The notes under the pieces are model-generated. The model did not search any database and was not told the origin of the DNA. It saw only the letters and a program-made list of their open reading frames with translations. This document shows, piece after piece, positions 19,005 to 27,691 of a stretch of 35,921 nt of DNA; the stretch's first letter is position 1; every line of letters starts with the position of its first letter. This stretch comes from Rubidibacter lacunae KORDI 51-2 (lineage in GTDB: Bacteria; Cyanobacteriota; Cyanobacteriia; Cyanobacteriales; Rubidibacteraceae): contig NZ_ASSJ01000007.1 in the NCBI RefSeq assembly GCF_000473895.1, positions 1 through 35,921 on the forward strand. The letters run 5' to 3'. Both the position numbers and the translations under genes were made by a program.

Positions 19005-19388
19005 ATGCTCCCAACTCGTAACAACCTTGCCACTCTCGATGAGGCCCTCTCGAAACGCTTCATTGACCTCGACCCCGCTGGATACTTCATTGTTTACCTC
19101 GATCGCTCGACGCAAACCATCTGCGCCGACCATTACATCAATGTCATCAACGAGCGCGGATTGGCCTGCGATCCGGAAACTGGCGAACCGCTGCCGGTGC
19201 GGGGGAGTGCGCCCCGCACGCCGAACACTTCTTATTCCGGTCGTACCGCGAAGGAACTCTGTATCGCGCTCTTCGAGGAAACACAGCCCTGCCCCGTCAC
19301 GCGCCTCGACCACGCCGCTTACCTCGGGCGGGAATTCGTGCGCGCCGAGTGCGCTCTAATTGATGGCAGCGACTACGTGCAAGACTGA
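19005..19388 (+). CDS. DUF4346 family protein, possibly cut short by an in-frame TGA
   Basis: A 127-residue cyanobacterial protein of the DUF4346 type. The pattern includes FIDLDPAGYFIVYLDR (about 19-34), ADHYINVINERGLACDPETG, then SGRTAKELCIALFE and RLDHAAYLGREFVRAE. The function is unknown; the family is distantly related to the MtrA-type domain. The frame stops at TGA 19386-19388 but continues openly to 19565 with protein-like sequence (GKVREQYRQDGQVERVRYWD). The TGA could therefore be a CGA-to-TGA nonsense change. The family's normal C-terminus could equally be near YVQD. It converges on psb32. Confidence 0.75.
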   Translation: MLPTRNNLATLDEALSKRFIDLDPAGYFIVYLDRSTQTICADHYINVINERGLACDPETGEPLPVRGSAPRTPNTSYSGRTAKELCIALFEETQPCPVTRLDHAAYLGREFVRAECALIDGSDYVQD

Positions 19389-19502
19389 CCCGGGAAAGTT
19401 CGCGAGCAATACCGGCAGGATGGGCAAGTAGAACGCGTCCGCTACTGGGACATTCCGCCTGACGACACTGGTGTTTTCCTAAACGGTTGCCGCGGCAAAT
19501 AC

Positions 19503-20222
19503 CTAGTCCTGCAGCAGCACGTAGGCAAAATACGTTGCCATCGGCACGATAGTCGCGACGACTAATAAAACAACAACCCACACGGTTGAAGTACGCGTGT
19601 CGGTATCCTCGGCAGCCGTAAACGTGCCCTCAACTTGGATATCGATATTGTCTTCGGGCGGACCGGGATCGGCTTGACCCGAGAGCACTGCAGCCAAACG
19701 CGCGGTCGTGCCCAAAAACGCCTCATTGTATTTGTTCCCCGCTCGTATGGGAACGCCGATCGAATCGGCAATGAGGCTTTGAACGAGGTCGTCAGTCAGG
19801 GGGGTGACGCCTTCACCCTTGCGAAGTGCAGCATTGTTGGTGATCGTATCCATAACCAACAGCACTTTGTTTGCCTGCAACGCCGCTGTTGGATACCAGC
19901 GCTCGAACAGATCGTCGGCAAAATCGTCGATGGTGACGTCGTAATTGAGCCGGCGGAACACCACCACCTTGACCTCGGTACCAGTGCTGTCTGCTAGCGC
20001 TTGAAGGCGGCGACCGAGTCGAACTTCATTGATACGGCTGAGCGCTTCAGCTTCATCCGCAACCCACGTGGTCGCATCGCGGCTAATATCCGGAATCTGA
20101 GCAGCGCTCGTTGCCCCAGCCGGAGCCGCCAAGGCAGTTGCTAGCAACACCGACAGCAACAAACAAGCGACGGTTGCAGCAGCGCGGCGCAAGGCGGGCA
20201 AATACTTCATGGCACGCATCAT
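19503..20222 (-). CDS. psb32: TPM-domain protein, Psb32-like photosystem II repair factor
   Basis: A 239-residue protein with a signal peptide (about residues 10-38, LLLSVLLATALAAPAGATSA). A TPM (TLP18.3/Psb32/MOLO-1) domain spans about 45-185, with TTWVADEAEALSRINEVRL, EVKVVVFRRLNYDV and NKVLLVMDTITNNAALRKGEGV. A C-terminal membrane anchor (TVWVVVLLVVATIVPMATYF) follows. Cyanobacterial Psb32 protects photosystem II from photodamage and helps its repair at the thylakoid membrane. Candidate starts are 20240 (GTG), 20222 and 20210; none has a good ribosome site, and ATG 20222 is chosen. It faces away from psaL. Confidence 0.82.
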   Translation of the reverse strand: MMRAMKYLPALRRAAATVACLLLSVLLATALAAPAGATSAAQIPDISRDATTWVADEAEALSRINEVRLGRRLQALADSTGTEVKVVVFRRLNYDVTIDDFADDLFERWYPTAALQANKVLLVMDTITNNAALRKGEGVTPLTDDLVQSLIADSIGVPIRAGNKYNEAFLGTTARLAAVLSGQADPGPPEDNIDIQVEGTFTAAEDTDTRTSTVWVVVLLVVATIVPMATYFAYVLLQD

Positions 20223-20382
20223 TGCTTTACAATTCACCAAGTATTATACGAGCGATCGGACAGCTGATTTTTTACGCCTCGCCCGGAAACTGCTAGCTGC
20301 CGGGCAATTGCGCTCGCACGCTCGCTCGTGAACTTTCTTTGCAGACATCGATTCCCAGGTCGGGGACGACCCCGGCGACCCG

Positions 20383-20388
20383 TACAAT
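20383..20388 (+). promoter_or_regulatory. Candidate -10 box for psaL
   Basis: TACAAT lies about 48 bases before the psaL ATG. No convincing -35 box is seen at 17 bases, as is common for light-regulated cyanobacterial promoters. Confidence 0.35.
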
Positions 20389-20435
20389 GATGCTCTAAAG
20401 TTTGCTGCATCCTGCACTTCAGAGGAGCCTCAATA

Positions 20436-20945
20436 ATGGCCGACTCCAAAAGCTCGGAAGCTATTACACCTTACAACGATGATATTTTTGCCGGACATTT
20501 GTCGACGCCGATTTCCGACTCGGCATTCGTCCGGAGTCTCATCAACAACTTGCCTGCATACCGCTCGGGGGTTTCGCCACTGCTGCGCGGTCTAGAAGTA
20601 GGCATGGCCCACGGCTACTTCGCGATCGGTCCTTGGGTACTCCTCGGTCCGCTGCGCGATACGGATGCGTCGGCAAATATCGGCGGACTCATTGCCGGTA
20701 TCGGCCTGATCTTGGTTGCAACCATAGCAATGTCTGCCTACGGTTTGGTTTCTTTCCCGAAGGATCAATCCAAGGCAGCATATTTCGACGATCGCGCACC
20801 GGAAGCCCTCCAAACTGGTGAAGGTTGGAGTCAGTTTGCTGGCGGTTTCTTCGTTGGTGCAATGGGTGGTGCCTTCGTAGCCTACTTCTTGCTCGAAAAC
20901 TTCGACCTGCTCGACAACATAATGCGTGGCATAGTCAATAGCTAG
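20436..20945 (+). CDS. psaL: Photosystem I reaction centre subunit XI (PsaL)
   Basis: PsaL (169 residues) sits at the centre of photosystem I trimers and binds chlorophyll and carotenoid. The conserved N-terminal region has NDDIFAGHLSTPISDSAFVR and INNLPAYRSGVSPLLRGLEVGMAHG; the latter includes chlorophyll-ligand Glu and His. Three membrane helices follow, with GPWVLLGPLRDT between them. AGAGGAG about 10 bases upstream of the ATG confirms the start. psaI follows on the same strand, giving the common psaL-psaI order. Confidence 0.98.
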   Translation: MADSKSSEAITPYNDDIFAGHLSTPISDSAFVRSLINNLPAYRSGVSPLLRGLEVGMAHGYFAIGPWVLLGPLRDTDASANIGGLIAGIGLILVATIAMSAYGLVSFPKDQSKAAYFDDRAPEALQTGEGWSQFAGGFFVGAMGGAFVAYFLLENFDLLDNIMRGIVNS

Positions 20946-21038
20946 CGCTATGGCGTATGCCCCCTTTGCGTCGGTTTGTATCGCAACCGAACCTCTGCCC
21001 GCTTGTTCGTACATTCACGTTAGGGAGAAACCGCAGTC

Positions 21039-21155
21039 ATGACTGGCGATTATGCAGCTTCGTTCTTGCCTTGGATTTTGATACCCGCTGTGTGTTGGCT
21101 GATGCCGGCAATGGTCATGGGGTTGCTATTCATCCACATTGAATCCGATGCATAG
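21039..21155 (+). CDS. psaI: Photosystem I subunit VIII (PsaI)
   Basis: A 38-residue single-helix protein. The sequence [19 protein letters not shown] begins it, and [11 protein letters not shown] ends it. This is the standard PsaI pattern: a short lumenal N-terminus, one membrane helix with Pro and Trp, and an IE-rich tail. It packs against PsaL and stabilises the trimer. GGGAGAAA upstream acts as the ribosome site. It lies 93 bases after psaL and is followed by a hairpin terminator, so psaL-psaI is a probable transcript. Confidence 0.95.
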   Translation: MTGDYAASFLPWILIPAVCWLMPAMVMGLLFIHIESDA

Positions 21156-21189
21156 CAACTAACCTTGTGCAGACGTTCCCGCATCGTTC

Positions 21190-21220
21190 GCGCCCCTTCC
21201 GCTTGGATGGGGCGCTTTTA
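21190..21220 (+). terminator. Rho-independent terminator after psaI
   Basis: GCGCCCC (21190-21196) pairs with GGGGCGC (21209-21215) across a 12-base loop and is followed by TTTTA. It lies 35 bases after the psaI stop. Confidence 0.8.
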
Positions 21221-21435
21221 AAGCGTTTGGATGAGTTCCGTACCTTCAACCGTAAAACAATTAACACCAAACACAGCAGTCCTAGGAAAGGGATAAGGCG
21301 AGCGGATAAATGCAGATGAGTCTGGTTGCAATTGACCTCGACCACCCTGCCTTGCTATTTCAGCCCTCCGAACTGGGTACCGCTTGCGCGGTTCGCGGGG
21401 TGGCGGCAGGGCTCACCGCCTCATCCACGTGCGAT

Positions 21436-22485
21436 TCATACGGAGCCCGTCCGGACTGCTGCCAGCCGACCGTCGGCGCGACCGAATAGGGACTCTAATA
21501 CTTGGGTTGAGAGGCACCCGTCCCAGCGACAGAGTTGCAACAGCACTCGACTGAATGCGAATCCCATCTCGACCCCGATCGCCAAGCGATCCGGGCGCAG
21601 GATCGACGCAGCTTCTGAGCGATCGCGGCGATGGTGGCCGAGCAACCACAGGAGCCGTCCCGTCATGCCCCGCAGGCGCGCGAGCAGCGAGTCAGCAAAC
21701 AACCAGCGGGTAAACCCCCAAAACTTGGCCAGGTGACCGACTTCGTCCAGCAGCGGCTGTGCGATCGCGGCTTGCAGGGCACCGGTCGAGTGCGCGATCG
21801 ACCACAGATAAACTGAGACAGCACTCTATTCGGTTGCAATCCGCGAAATGGCGTGACAGTAGGATGCATCGACTGTCGCGAATGTTGGCGGCAACAGAAT
21901 CGTGTTGGGAACGAGGTGGGGGTCGCGCCCGCAAAGTTGCCGGTAAATGCGCTTGAACGCCGGAGCGTGCTGGCGTTCCTCTTTTTCCCACAACCCAGGT
22001 TCGATGAGGCGTCCGCTGCTGTCGTGAGTGCCGCCCATGTACCGAGCCATCTCGGGATGTAACCGCGCGAGCTGATGCCAGCTAATTTGCGAGTAGGCGC
22101 GAATGGGTGCTTCGACTTCTGCAGATGCCCTGACAATGTGCAAGAAAAACTCTGGATCGACGCCGACAATTTGCTCGGGACCGATCGCGTTCCAGTCGAC
22201 GCGCTGCCAGCGGCGAGGTTGGGGGGAGGTAAAATGCGCGGGCAATTCTGCAAGGCGATCGCTCAATTCAGCTGGCGACAACCAGCGTTCGAGCGCGAAG
22301 TTGATGCGCGATCTCGTGGTGAAGTAGCTGGGCTGAGTGGCACAGCATCCGGCGAGATCGAAACAGCGATCGATGCCGTCGGTCCCATAGCGTTCGCTCG
22401 CCGAGCAGACGAGCGCAGACTGGCTTTCGGGCGGGCGATCGGCTGGAGACTTGGCTAGGAAATCAATGGAATGTCTATCAGTCAT
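21436..22485 (-). pseudogene. Ferritin-like di-iron protein gene interrupted by TAG
   Basis: Read through one in-frame TAG at 21826-21828, this encodes about 349 residues with the four-helix di-iron pattern. Helix 1 has EVEAPIRAYSQ, helix 2 has the ExxH of EEERQHAPAF-type sequence (EKEERQHAPAF), and helix 3 has ISRIATE. The stop comes immediately after this Glu. The reading then continues SAVSVYLWSIAHSTGALQ and the helix 4 ExxH of LLDEVGHLAKFWG, to a natural TGA at 21436. The 219-residue product made without readthrough would lack the last iron ligands. The start is ATG 22485 with GAGG upstream. The substrate is unknown. It could be a recent nonsense mutation, a sequencing error, or readthrough. 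Confidence 0.65.
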
Positions 22486-22971
22486 GGCAAGATAAGACCT
22501 CGCGTAACCTTCTTGCGCAGTGTGCGATCTACAACCGCGCAGCCACAATGAGCCGGCTGTAGCGCGATCGCTGTGCCAGAAGTGATTCGCGATCGCGCGA
22601 AGTAACCGGAAGTTAACGGTAGATACGAGTAGCCAACGTCCCGCATAACGGGTTCGACTGCAGTCCAGCAAGACGCTCGTAGTTCCGGTCGCAAACGCTA
22701 CCAAAGGCATGTGGAGCAAGTCGTTCATCCGTGGCGATCGAGACCGATCGCACAGTATCGGCGGCACGTTACTTCCGACAACTTCGGAGCGCCACGGTGA
22801 AAGTCTTATCGCCGGATGCTCTTACAACCAATTCCCCAAAGTCTTTATACGGGTAGCAGGTCCATGAGCCATCTCCACCCGCTTCAGATATTTTCGATCG
22901 CCCAAGGGAACATCAGGTATTTGAGCAGAGCGATAACTCTTCTTAGAAGCTCGCCTCCAAGCTTGAAAACC

Positions 22972-24033
22972 TCAGGTGACTGCAGCTTCAAGCATGACCA
23001 AGCGACCGCGATCGCTATCGATTTCAACTTCGGTACCAATGGGCAACGTCACAATGTTTTCCAGGTGACCTATGGGAGCGTTGCAATAGGCGGGAATGCC
23101 GAGCGAAGCAATCCGGTCGCGGACAACTTCCAGTAATGTCAGCGACCCATAACCGCCGCTAGGTCCGCAGTTGACGCATTGACCGAAGACGAACCCAGAC
23201 AATTGCTCCAAAATCCCCGCAAGGGAAAGCTGCGTCAGCATGCGATCGATGCGGTAGATCGGCTCGCCAATGTCTTCGACAAAGAGAATCGCTCCGCGCG
23301 GATCCGGAAAGTAAGGCGAGCCAATCAAACTGCTGAGAACCGACAAATTGCCGCCAATTAACCGACCGCGTGCAATGCCTGACGTTACGGTCTGCACGCG
23401 GAACTTCACCTGCATCAAGCGATCGCCATCCTCGGACGGTCGTTCGTTAGCGAGCGGGGCGCGATCGCCGGCAAAAAGCACGCTGCGAAACGATGCGGTT
23501 TGCGCTTCGCGCCAAGAGCTAAAACCGTTGGGACCGTGAAAGCAGGCCAAGCCTGCCTGCGCATAAATACCAAGGAGCAGTGCGGTCAGGTCGCTGAAGC
23601 CGACGACGATCTTTGGATTTTGGCGGATCGAATCGTAATCCAGGTAGGGCAGTAAGCGCGCGCATCCCCAGTCACCGCGAATCGGCAGTAAGAGGTCGAT
23701 TTTCGGGTCGGCAAAGAGTTGGTTGATATCGGCCGCCCGATCGCGATCGCGCCCTGCCAAGTATCCGTAGCGATCGAGTAGGTGCGTTGCCCGATACGGA
23801 ACTAAACCGAGCGCGCGCACGGCATCGCTAACGATTTCAATGTCTGTGGGGTCGTAGGTCGCACCGGCCGGACTGAATAAACCCACACCAGCACCGGGTT
23901 GTAGTCGCTGCGGCTTCACAACAGCGCGATCGCTTGCCGATTGGCGGGCCACAGCCGGTCTGGCAACTGCTGCAGCAGCGACTGCAGCAGCGAGGCTGCG
24001 GATGAGAAACTGGCGGCGCGTGGGAGTAGGCAT
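22972..24033 (-). CDS. LD-carboxypeptidase, peptidase family S66
   Basis: A 353-residue enzyme that would remove the terminal D-Ala from muramoyl tetrapeptides during murein recycling. An N-terminal Tat-like signal (TRRQFLIRSLAAAVAAA, about residues 5-21) suggests export, unlike cytoplasmic LdcA. The S66 catalytic triad is visible: nucleophile Ser in VVGFSDLTALLL, Glu in LFVEDIGEPIYRIDRML, and His in APIGHLENIVTLP. The frame opens at 24240, but ATG 24033 begins directly with the twin-arginine signal. It lies alone on the minus strand. Confidence 0.9.
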   Translation of the reverse strand: MPTPTRRQFLIRSLAAAVAAAAVARPAVARQSASDRAVVKPQRLQPGAGVGLFSPAGATYDPTDIEIVSDAVRALGLVPYRATHLLDRYGYLAGRDRDRAADINQLFADPKIDLLLPIRGDWGCARLLPYLDYDSIRQNPKIVVGFSDLTALLLGIYAQAGLACFHGPNGFSSWREAQTASFRSVLFAGDRAPLANERPSEDGDRLMQVKFRVQTVTSGIARGRLIGGNLSVLSSLIGSPYFPDPRGAILFVEDIGEPIYRIDRMLTQLSLAGILEQLSGFVFGQCVNCGPSGGYGSLTLLEVVRDRIASLGIPAYCNAPIGHLENIVTLPIGTEVEIDSDRGRLVMLEAAVT

Positions 24034-24261
24034 GATCCGGAGTAGTTGAGGCGAGTGCGGCAGGCAGGCAAGCTGACAGACTAGCTGGCAAGAATACGAA
24101 ACCTCAAGTCCAGCACGGCCGCGCGATCGCATTGCCGCGCGGCTATCGGAGCAGTTTCGCTGCAAACCTGACGGTTTGTATCGGGGGGTCGGTGCAGCGT
24201 ACCTGGATTGCGGGCAGCATTGCAACCCATTTGCTGGCATGTGAGCCGGGGCGCTCCCCCG

Positions 24262-24534
24262 TCAGCTAACGCGCACGCGTTTGTTCGGATCTTGTTTGCG
24301 AATCCAGGCCAGAAACTTTTGCATTTGGGGTTCTGCGCTCAGTGCTTCCGGGGTGTTGAGCTGCCGCGCCAGGGTGGCATTATCGAATAAAGCGTGAATT
24401 TGCTTGTGGCAGGCGGCGCAAATTTTGACCGTCGGCCCTGGGTCGGCTTTTTTCCGCTTTACTGCCTGACGCGGGACGAGATGGTGGACGGTCAAACGCG
24501 CGACCTCGCGATCGCAGAGTTGGCATGCTTGCAT
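24262..24534 (-). CDS. HNH endonuclease domain protein
   Basis: A 90-residue protein made of a single zinc-supported HNH fold. The first CxxC pair is Cys4/Cys7, VHHLVPRQ at about 16-23 holds the catalytic His, and CAACHKQIHALF at about 39-50 holds the second Cys pair and the final His. Similar small proteins are common in cyanobacteria and may nick DNA; none has a known role here. An upstream start at 24588 is possible, but ATG 24534 places the first Cys pair at the N-terminus as expected. Confidence 0.8.
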   Translation of the reverse strand: MQACQLCDREVARLTVHHLVPRQAVKRKKADPGPTVKICAACHKQIHALFDNATLARQLNTPEALSAEPQMQKFLAWIRKQDPNKRVRVS

Positions 24535-24642
24535 GGCTCTGGTAGACGGAAGCGGATGGAGGTTGAGTTGGGCGCGATCGCCCCGCATATCGATCTTCTC
24601 AGTTTGTTTGCTTCGGGCCAAGCACGAACTAATCGATGGCAT

Positions 24643-25430
24643 CGAGCGCGGTTACCAAGGATGGCGTTGAGTGCAGATCGAACGTCACTTTAGTAGTCTT
24701 TGCAAGCTTGTATTTTCTGCCAGCGCTCTCGCACTTGCTTCTAGGCAAGATACTTATTCACGAATGACAGAGTGGGTACTTGAATGTAGTTTGACTTAAC
24801 CTTATATTTTCTCAATCTTACTTTGAGGACTCAATCGAGCGGGGTGCGAGATTAAAATCGGAGTCCAAACGGACGGTCTATACGGTTGTCAACAAATTTG
24901 GTCTAGAAACCTACTATTCATAGGTTTTGAAAGTAGCGTGCCACCCCCAACTGCACTAAGAATAGAAGAACTACTGACCTCCACTAGCCTTTTACGTTTT
25001 TCCGGATTCCTCTAGAGTTTCTCGGCAACCGATCGCCATCTTCAACAGGGGGCTCGGGTGAAGTCAGCGAGATTGGGACTGAGTCGATTACAATGGCGAT
25101 AATGCCGTTCTCATTGTCACTGGCAACTGTGCTGAGGACGACTCTGCTGCCATCTGTCCCTGTAGGAAAATCCCCCCTAACCGTTGACATTATCTGCTTG
25201 CAGGCAACCGAATCGGAGGGTCTCACCCCAATTGTCATAGGGATTTTTCACGGTTATGCCCTCACAAATTCATAATTCTAAAATCTAGATTTATTTCCAG
25301 AGTAAAAAAAATAAGAAATGACTTTGTCTTAAGTTTCTTTGAGTTGTTCAATATAACTTTGCTTTGTCTCGAAAGAGCACGTTGTGTCCTTTCCCCTGTC
25401 ACCCGAGTCGAACCTACGACCGATCGCCCC
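24643..25430. other. AT-rich intergenic stretch upstream of menG
   Basis: A roughly 790-base region, clearly lower in GC than its neighbours between about 24720 and 25380. It contains the inverted repeat AAACCTA/TAGGTTT (24907-24927, 7-base loop). It also contains one minus-strand frame, 24984-25238 (84 codons, MTIGVRPSDSVACKQ...), which has no ribosome site or recognised family. It may include foreign remnants and the menG promoter. Confidence 0.45.
24984..25238 (-). CDS. Unrecognised small open frame
   Basis: 84 codons starting with ATG and free of obvious domains. A central hydrophobic strand, GIIAIVIDSVPISL, is followed by a polar, proline-containing tail. Codon use is mixed and no ribosome site is seen, so it may be an orphan gene, a fragment of a larger protein, or chance. 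Confidence 0.22.
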   Translation of the reverse strand: MTIGVRPSDSVACKQIMSTVRGDFPTGTDGSRVVLSTVASDNENGIIAIVIDSVPISLTSPEPPVEDGDRLPRNSRGIRKNVKG

Positions 25431-26120
25431 ATGAGCCCTTCAACTAGAGACATTCGGGATATTTTCGATCGCATTGCCCCCGTTTACGATCGCCTCAACG
25501 ACTGGCTGAGCCTCGGACAGCATCGCATCTGGAAGCGGATGGCGGTGAAGTGGGCACGGCCCCAACCCGGCGATCGAGCCTTGGATCTGTGTTGTGGCAG
25601 CGGCGATCTGGCTTTAATGCTAGCGGATGCTGTCGGACCTCGCGGTTCCACAATTGGAGCCGATTTTGCGCCGCAGCAGCTGGCCATTGCCGCCGAGCGC
25701 GCGGCAAGAGCGCAATTGTCGATCTCGTGGGTCCAAGCCGATGCGCTAGCGCTGCCGTTTGCTGACAATAGCTTTGACTGCGCGACAGTGGGCTACGGGC
25801 TGCGCAATGTGGTCGATCTCCCGCAATGCTTGGGCGAATTGCGGCGCGTGTTAAAGCCGGGAGGGACGCTGGCCGCACTTGATTTTCACCGCCCAGACAG
25901 CGCGATCGCGCGACAGTTCCAGCAGTGGTATCTGGACCGCTTAGTGGTGCCGACTGCCGAGCAAATTGGGCTGACCGAGGAGTATGCTTACATTGCACCG
26001 AGTTTGGAGCGCTTTCCCGTCGGCTCCGAGCAGGTAGGACTTGCACGAGCAGCCGGTTTCGCCAACCCAAAACACTACCCGATCGCAGGTGGCATGATGG
26101 GGGTTCTCGTTGCTAGCTAG
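25431..26120 (+). CDS. menG: Demethylphylloquinone/demethylmenaquinone methyltransferase
   Basis: A UbiE/MenG-family SAM-dependent methyltransferase of 229 residues. In cyanobacteria it performs the last ring methylation of phylloquinone, the electron carrier of photosystem I. The family start IRDIFDRIAPVYDRLNDWLS is followed by the SAM loop ALDLCCGSGDLAL (about 47-59), then VQADALALPFADNSFD and the UbiE signature YGLRNVVD. ATG 25431 is chosen over 25344 because the conserved region begins 7 residues later. Its stop overlaps the convergent DUF6816 gene's stop in one CTAG. Confidence 0.95.
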   Translation: MSPSTRDIRDIFDRIAPVYDRLNDWLSLGQHRIWKRMAVKWARPQPGDRALDLCCGSGDLALMLADAVGPRGSTIGADFAPQQLAIAAERAARAQLSISWVQADALALPFADNSFDCATVGYGLRNVVDLPQCLGELRRVLKPGGTLAALDFHRPDSAIARQFQQWYLDRLVVPTAEQIGLTEEYAYIAPSLERFPVGSEQVGLARAAGFANPKHYPIAGGMMGVLVAS

Positions 26121-26935
26121 GTCGGTTGCAGTCGCTCCCGGTTGAGTTCCAACTCGTATCGATACAGAGCGACCGGCCGGCCGGCGGCGCGGAAATAGTC
26201 GGGATGCTCGGGTGCCAAGTAGATGGCCGTCAGTTGCTCGGCTGCAACTGTGTCGTCACTCAAATGGCGGTAGTCTGTTGTTGCTTCAACCACATTGAGG
26301 TAAAACGATTCACCGCGAAACACTTGACGCACGATTTCCGTAGCAATGAAGCGGTCGGGAGGCATTTGCTCGCTCTTGCGACCGATCGCGATCGAGCGCA
26401 ACTGTCGGTTGGGCTTCAGATGCGTAACCTGTTCGTTCGGATCGTTATCCGAGACACGAACCGAACGTACGAGGTCGCCTAAATACGCTTGCGCAATTTC
26501 CAAGCCGTTGAAGGCCCGATCGGCAATGATGGGTATCGGTTGCGAGCGCGGCTGCAGAACGGGAAATCTCCCGAGACTCCGAACCGTCTGAGGTATGAAC
26601 CGCACGCGGAATTTCATCGGCCGGTGGAGGTAGTGGTGGTTGCCCTCGAAGCCAGGCGAAACGATCTCTGGTGCTAGCGGCGCGATCGCCTCCATTAGCG
26701 TGCTGGTCGCCGTCCAAGTCCCTTCCATCCAGCCGGGGTAGTACAAATCGCTGCCGGCCGAACTCTCGACGGAGGGTTTGCTCGTCCAGTCTGGGAAAGC
26801 AGCAACGCGGTCAGATAAGCTCGACACAGCCGTTGCTAGCGGTAAAGCAACTGTTCCAGAAATCCCAGCAGCGCTTAGAAGCGCACACAATACCGCGGCG
26901 ATCGCAACCGTCATTAGCGATCGCATTTGTCCCAT
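26117..26935 (-). CDS. DUF6816-type exported protein
   Basis: A 272-residue protein with a signal peptide (about residues 4-32). The mature part includes DLYYPGWMEGTWTATSTL, a pattern shared by cyanobacterial and plastid thylakoid-lumen proteins of unknown function. Later segments include PMKFRVRFIP and RQVFRGESFYLNVVEATTDY, and the C-terminus is RPVALYRYELELNR; these suggest a beta-barrel or lipocalin-like fold. GAAGGT lies 5 bases before ATG 26935, which fixes the start. It converges with menG. Confidence 0.8.
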   Translation of the reverse strand: MGQMRSLMTVAIAAVLCALLSAAGISGTVALPLATAVSSLSDRVAAFPDWTSKPSVESSAGSDLYYPGWMEGTWTATSTLMEAIAPLAPEIVSPGFEGNHHYLHRPMKFRVRFIPQTVRSLGRFPVLQPRSQPIPIIADRAFNGLEIAQAYLGDLVRSVRVSDNDPNEQVTHLKPNRQLRSIAIGRKSEQMPPDRFIATEIVRQVFRGESFYLNVVEATTDYRHLSDDTVAAEQLTAIYLAPEHPDYFRAAGRPVALYRYELELNRERLQPT

Positions 26936-27010
26936 TGCTGACCTTCCCCTATTGCCTACACTTGCTGCCACCAATCCTAGCTGCAGCGCGGGCCATTCCC
27001 TAATCGGGAC

Positions 27011-27691
27011 CTAATCGAGCAGTTGCCCTTCCAAACGCCGCAGCGAAATCGCTGCCGATTGGGCTACCTGTGGGTGCTCGTCCTTGGCCAGAAACTTAAG
27101 CGCCGAGACAGTTTTCTCCGTCGGTAAATTGCCTAATGCTTCTGTCAGCCGCTGCCTTACCAGCCAATCGTCCGAGCGCGCAAAGCGCAAGATATCTTCA
27201 ACCGCCTCGACTGCCCCGATTTCTCCCAACGCGGCGATGGCGGCATGCTGTATGACGACTTCCTCGCTGTTGAGCGCATCTCGAAGTACGGCTTCAGCCC
27301 GCGGATCGCAATCGCGTAGATTGCCGATTGACACGGCTGCACTAAAGCGCACCAACCAGTCCGTATCCTCGTAAAACAGCCGAATTAGCGGCGTCAGAGC
27401 CCGCTCGTCACCCAAGTATCCCAGCGCGCCCGCAGCATCGGCTCGGATGCCGTAATCGGGGTCCTCTAACAACTCGATCAACAGACCAAAGTTTCGGTCG
27501 GTGGGCTTCACACCCAGAGCAAATATTGCCATCGAACGCACTTGTAAGGATTCGTCGCCCAGTACCTTCTCGATGAGCGGGACAGCTGCCTCGGAATCAA
27601 CTTCTCGCAGAGACACCAGCGCCAAGAGGCGATCGCGTAAATTAGGACTTTCCAGGTCGCGTGCAACCTGCTTGAGATCGGTCGTGCTCAT
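27011..27691 (-). CDS. HEAT-repeat protein
   Basis: A 226-residue all-helical protein of about six HEAT repeats, for example VRSMAIFALGVKPTDRNFG, IRADAAGALGYLGDERAL, VRFSAAVSIGNLRD and IQHAAIAALGEIGAVEAV. Such proteins in cyanobacteria include phycobilin lyases and phycobilisome-degradation factors (NblB), but the sequence lacks a feature that would assign it to either. It is probably a cytoplasmic scaffold protein. It is on the same strand as, and 75 bases upstream of, the DUF6816 gene. Confidence 0.85.
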   Translation of the reverse strand: MSTTDLKQVARDLESPNLRDRLLALVSLREVDSEAAVPLIEKVLGDESLQVRSMAIFALGVKPTDRNFGLLIELLEDPDYGIRADAAGALGYLGDERALTPLIRLFYEDTDWLVRFSAAVSIGNLRDCDPRAEAVLRDALNSEEVVIQHAAIAALGEIGAVEAVEDILRFARSDDWLVRQRLTEALGNLPTEKTVSALKFLAKDEHPQVAQSAAISLRRLEGQLLD

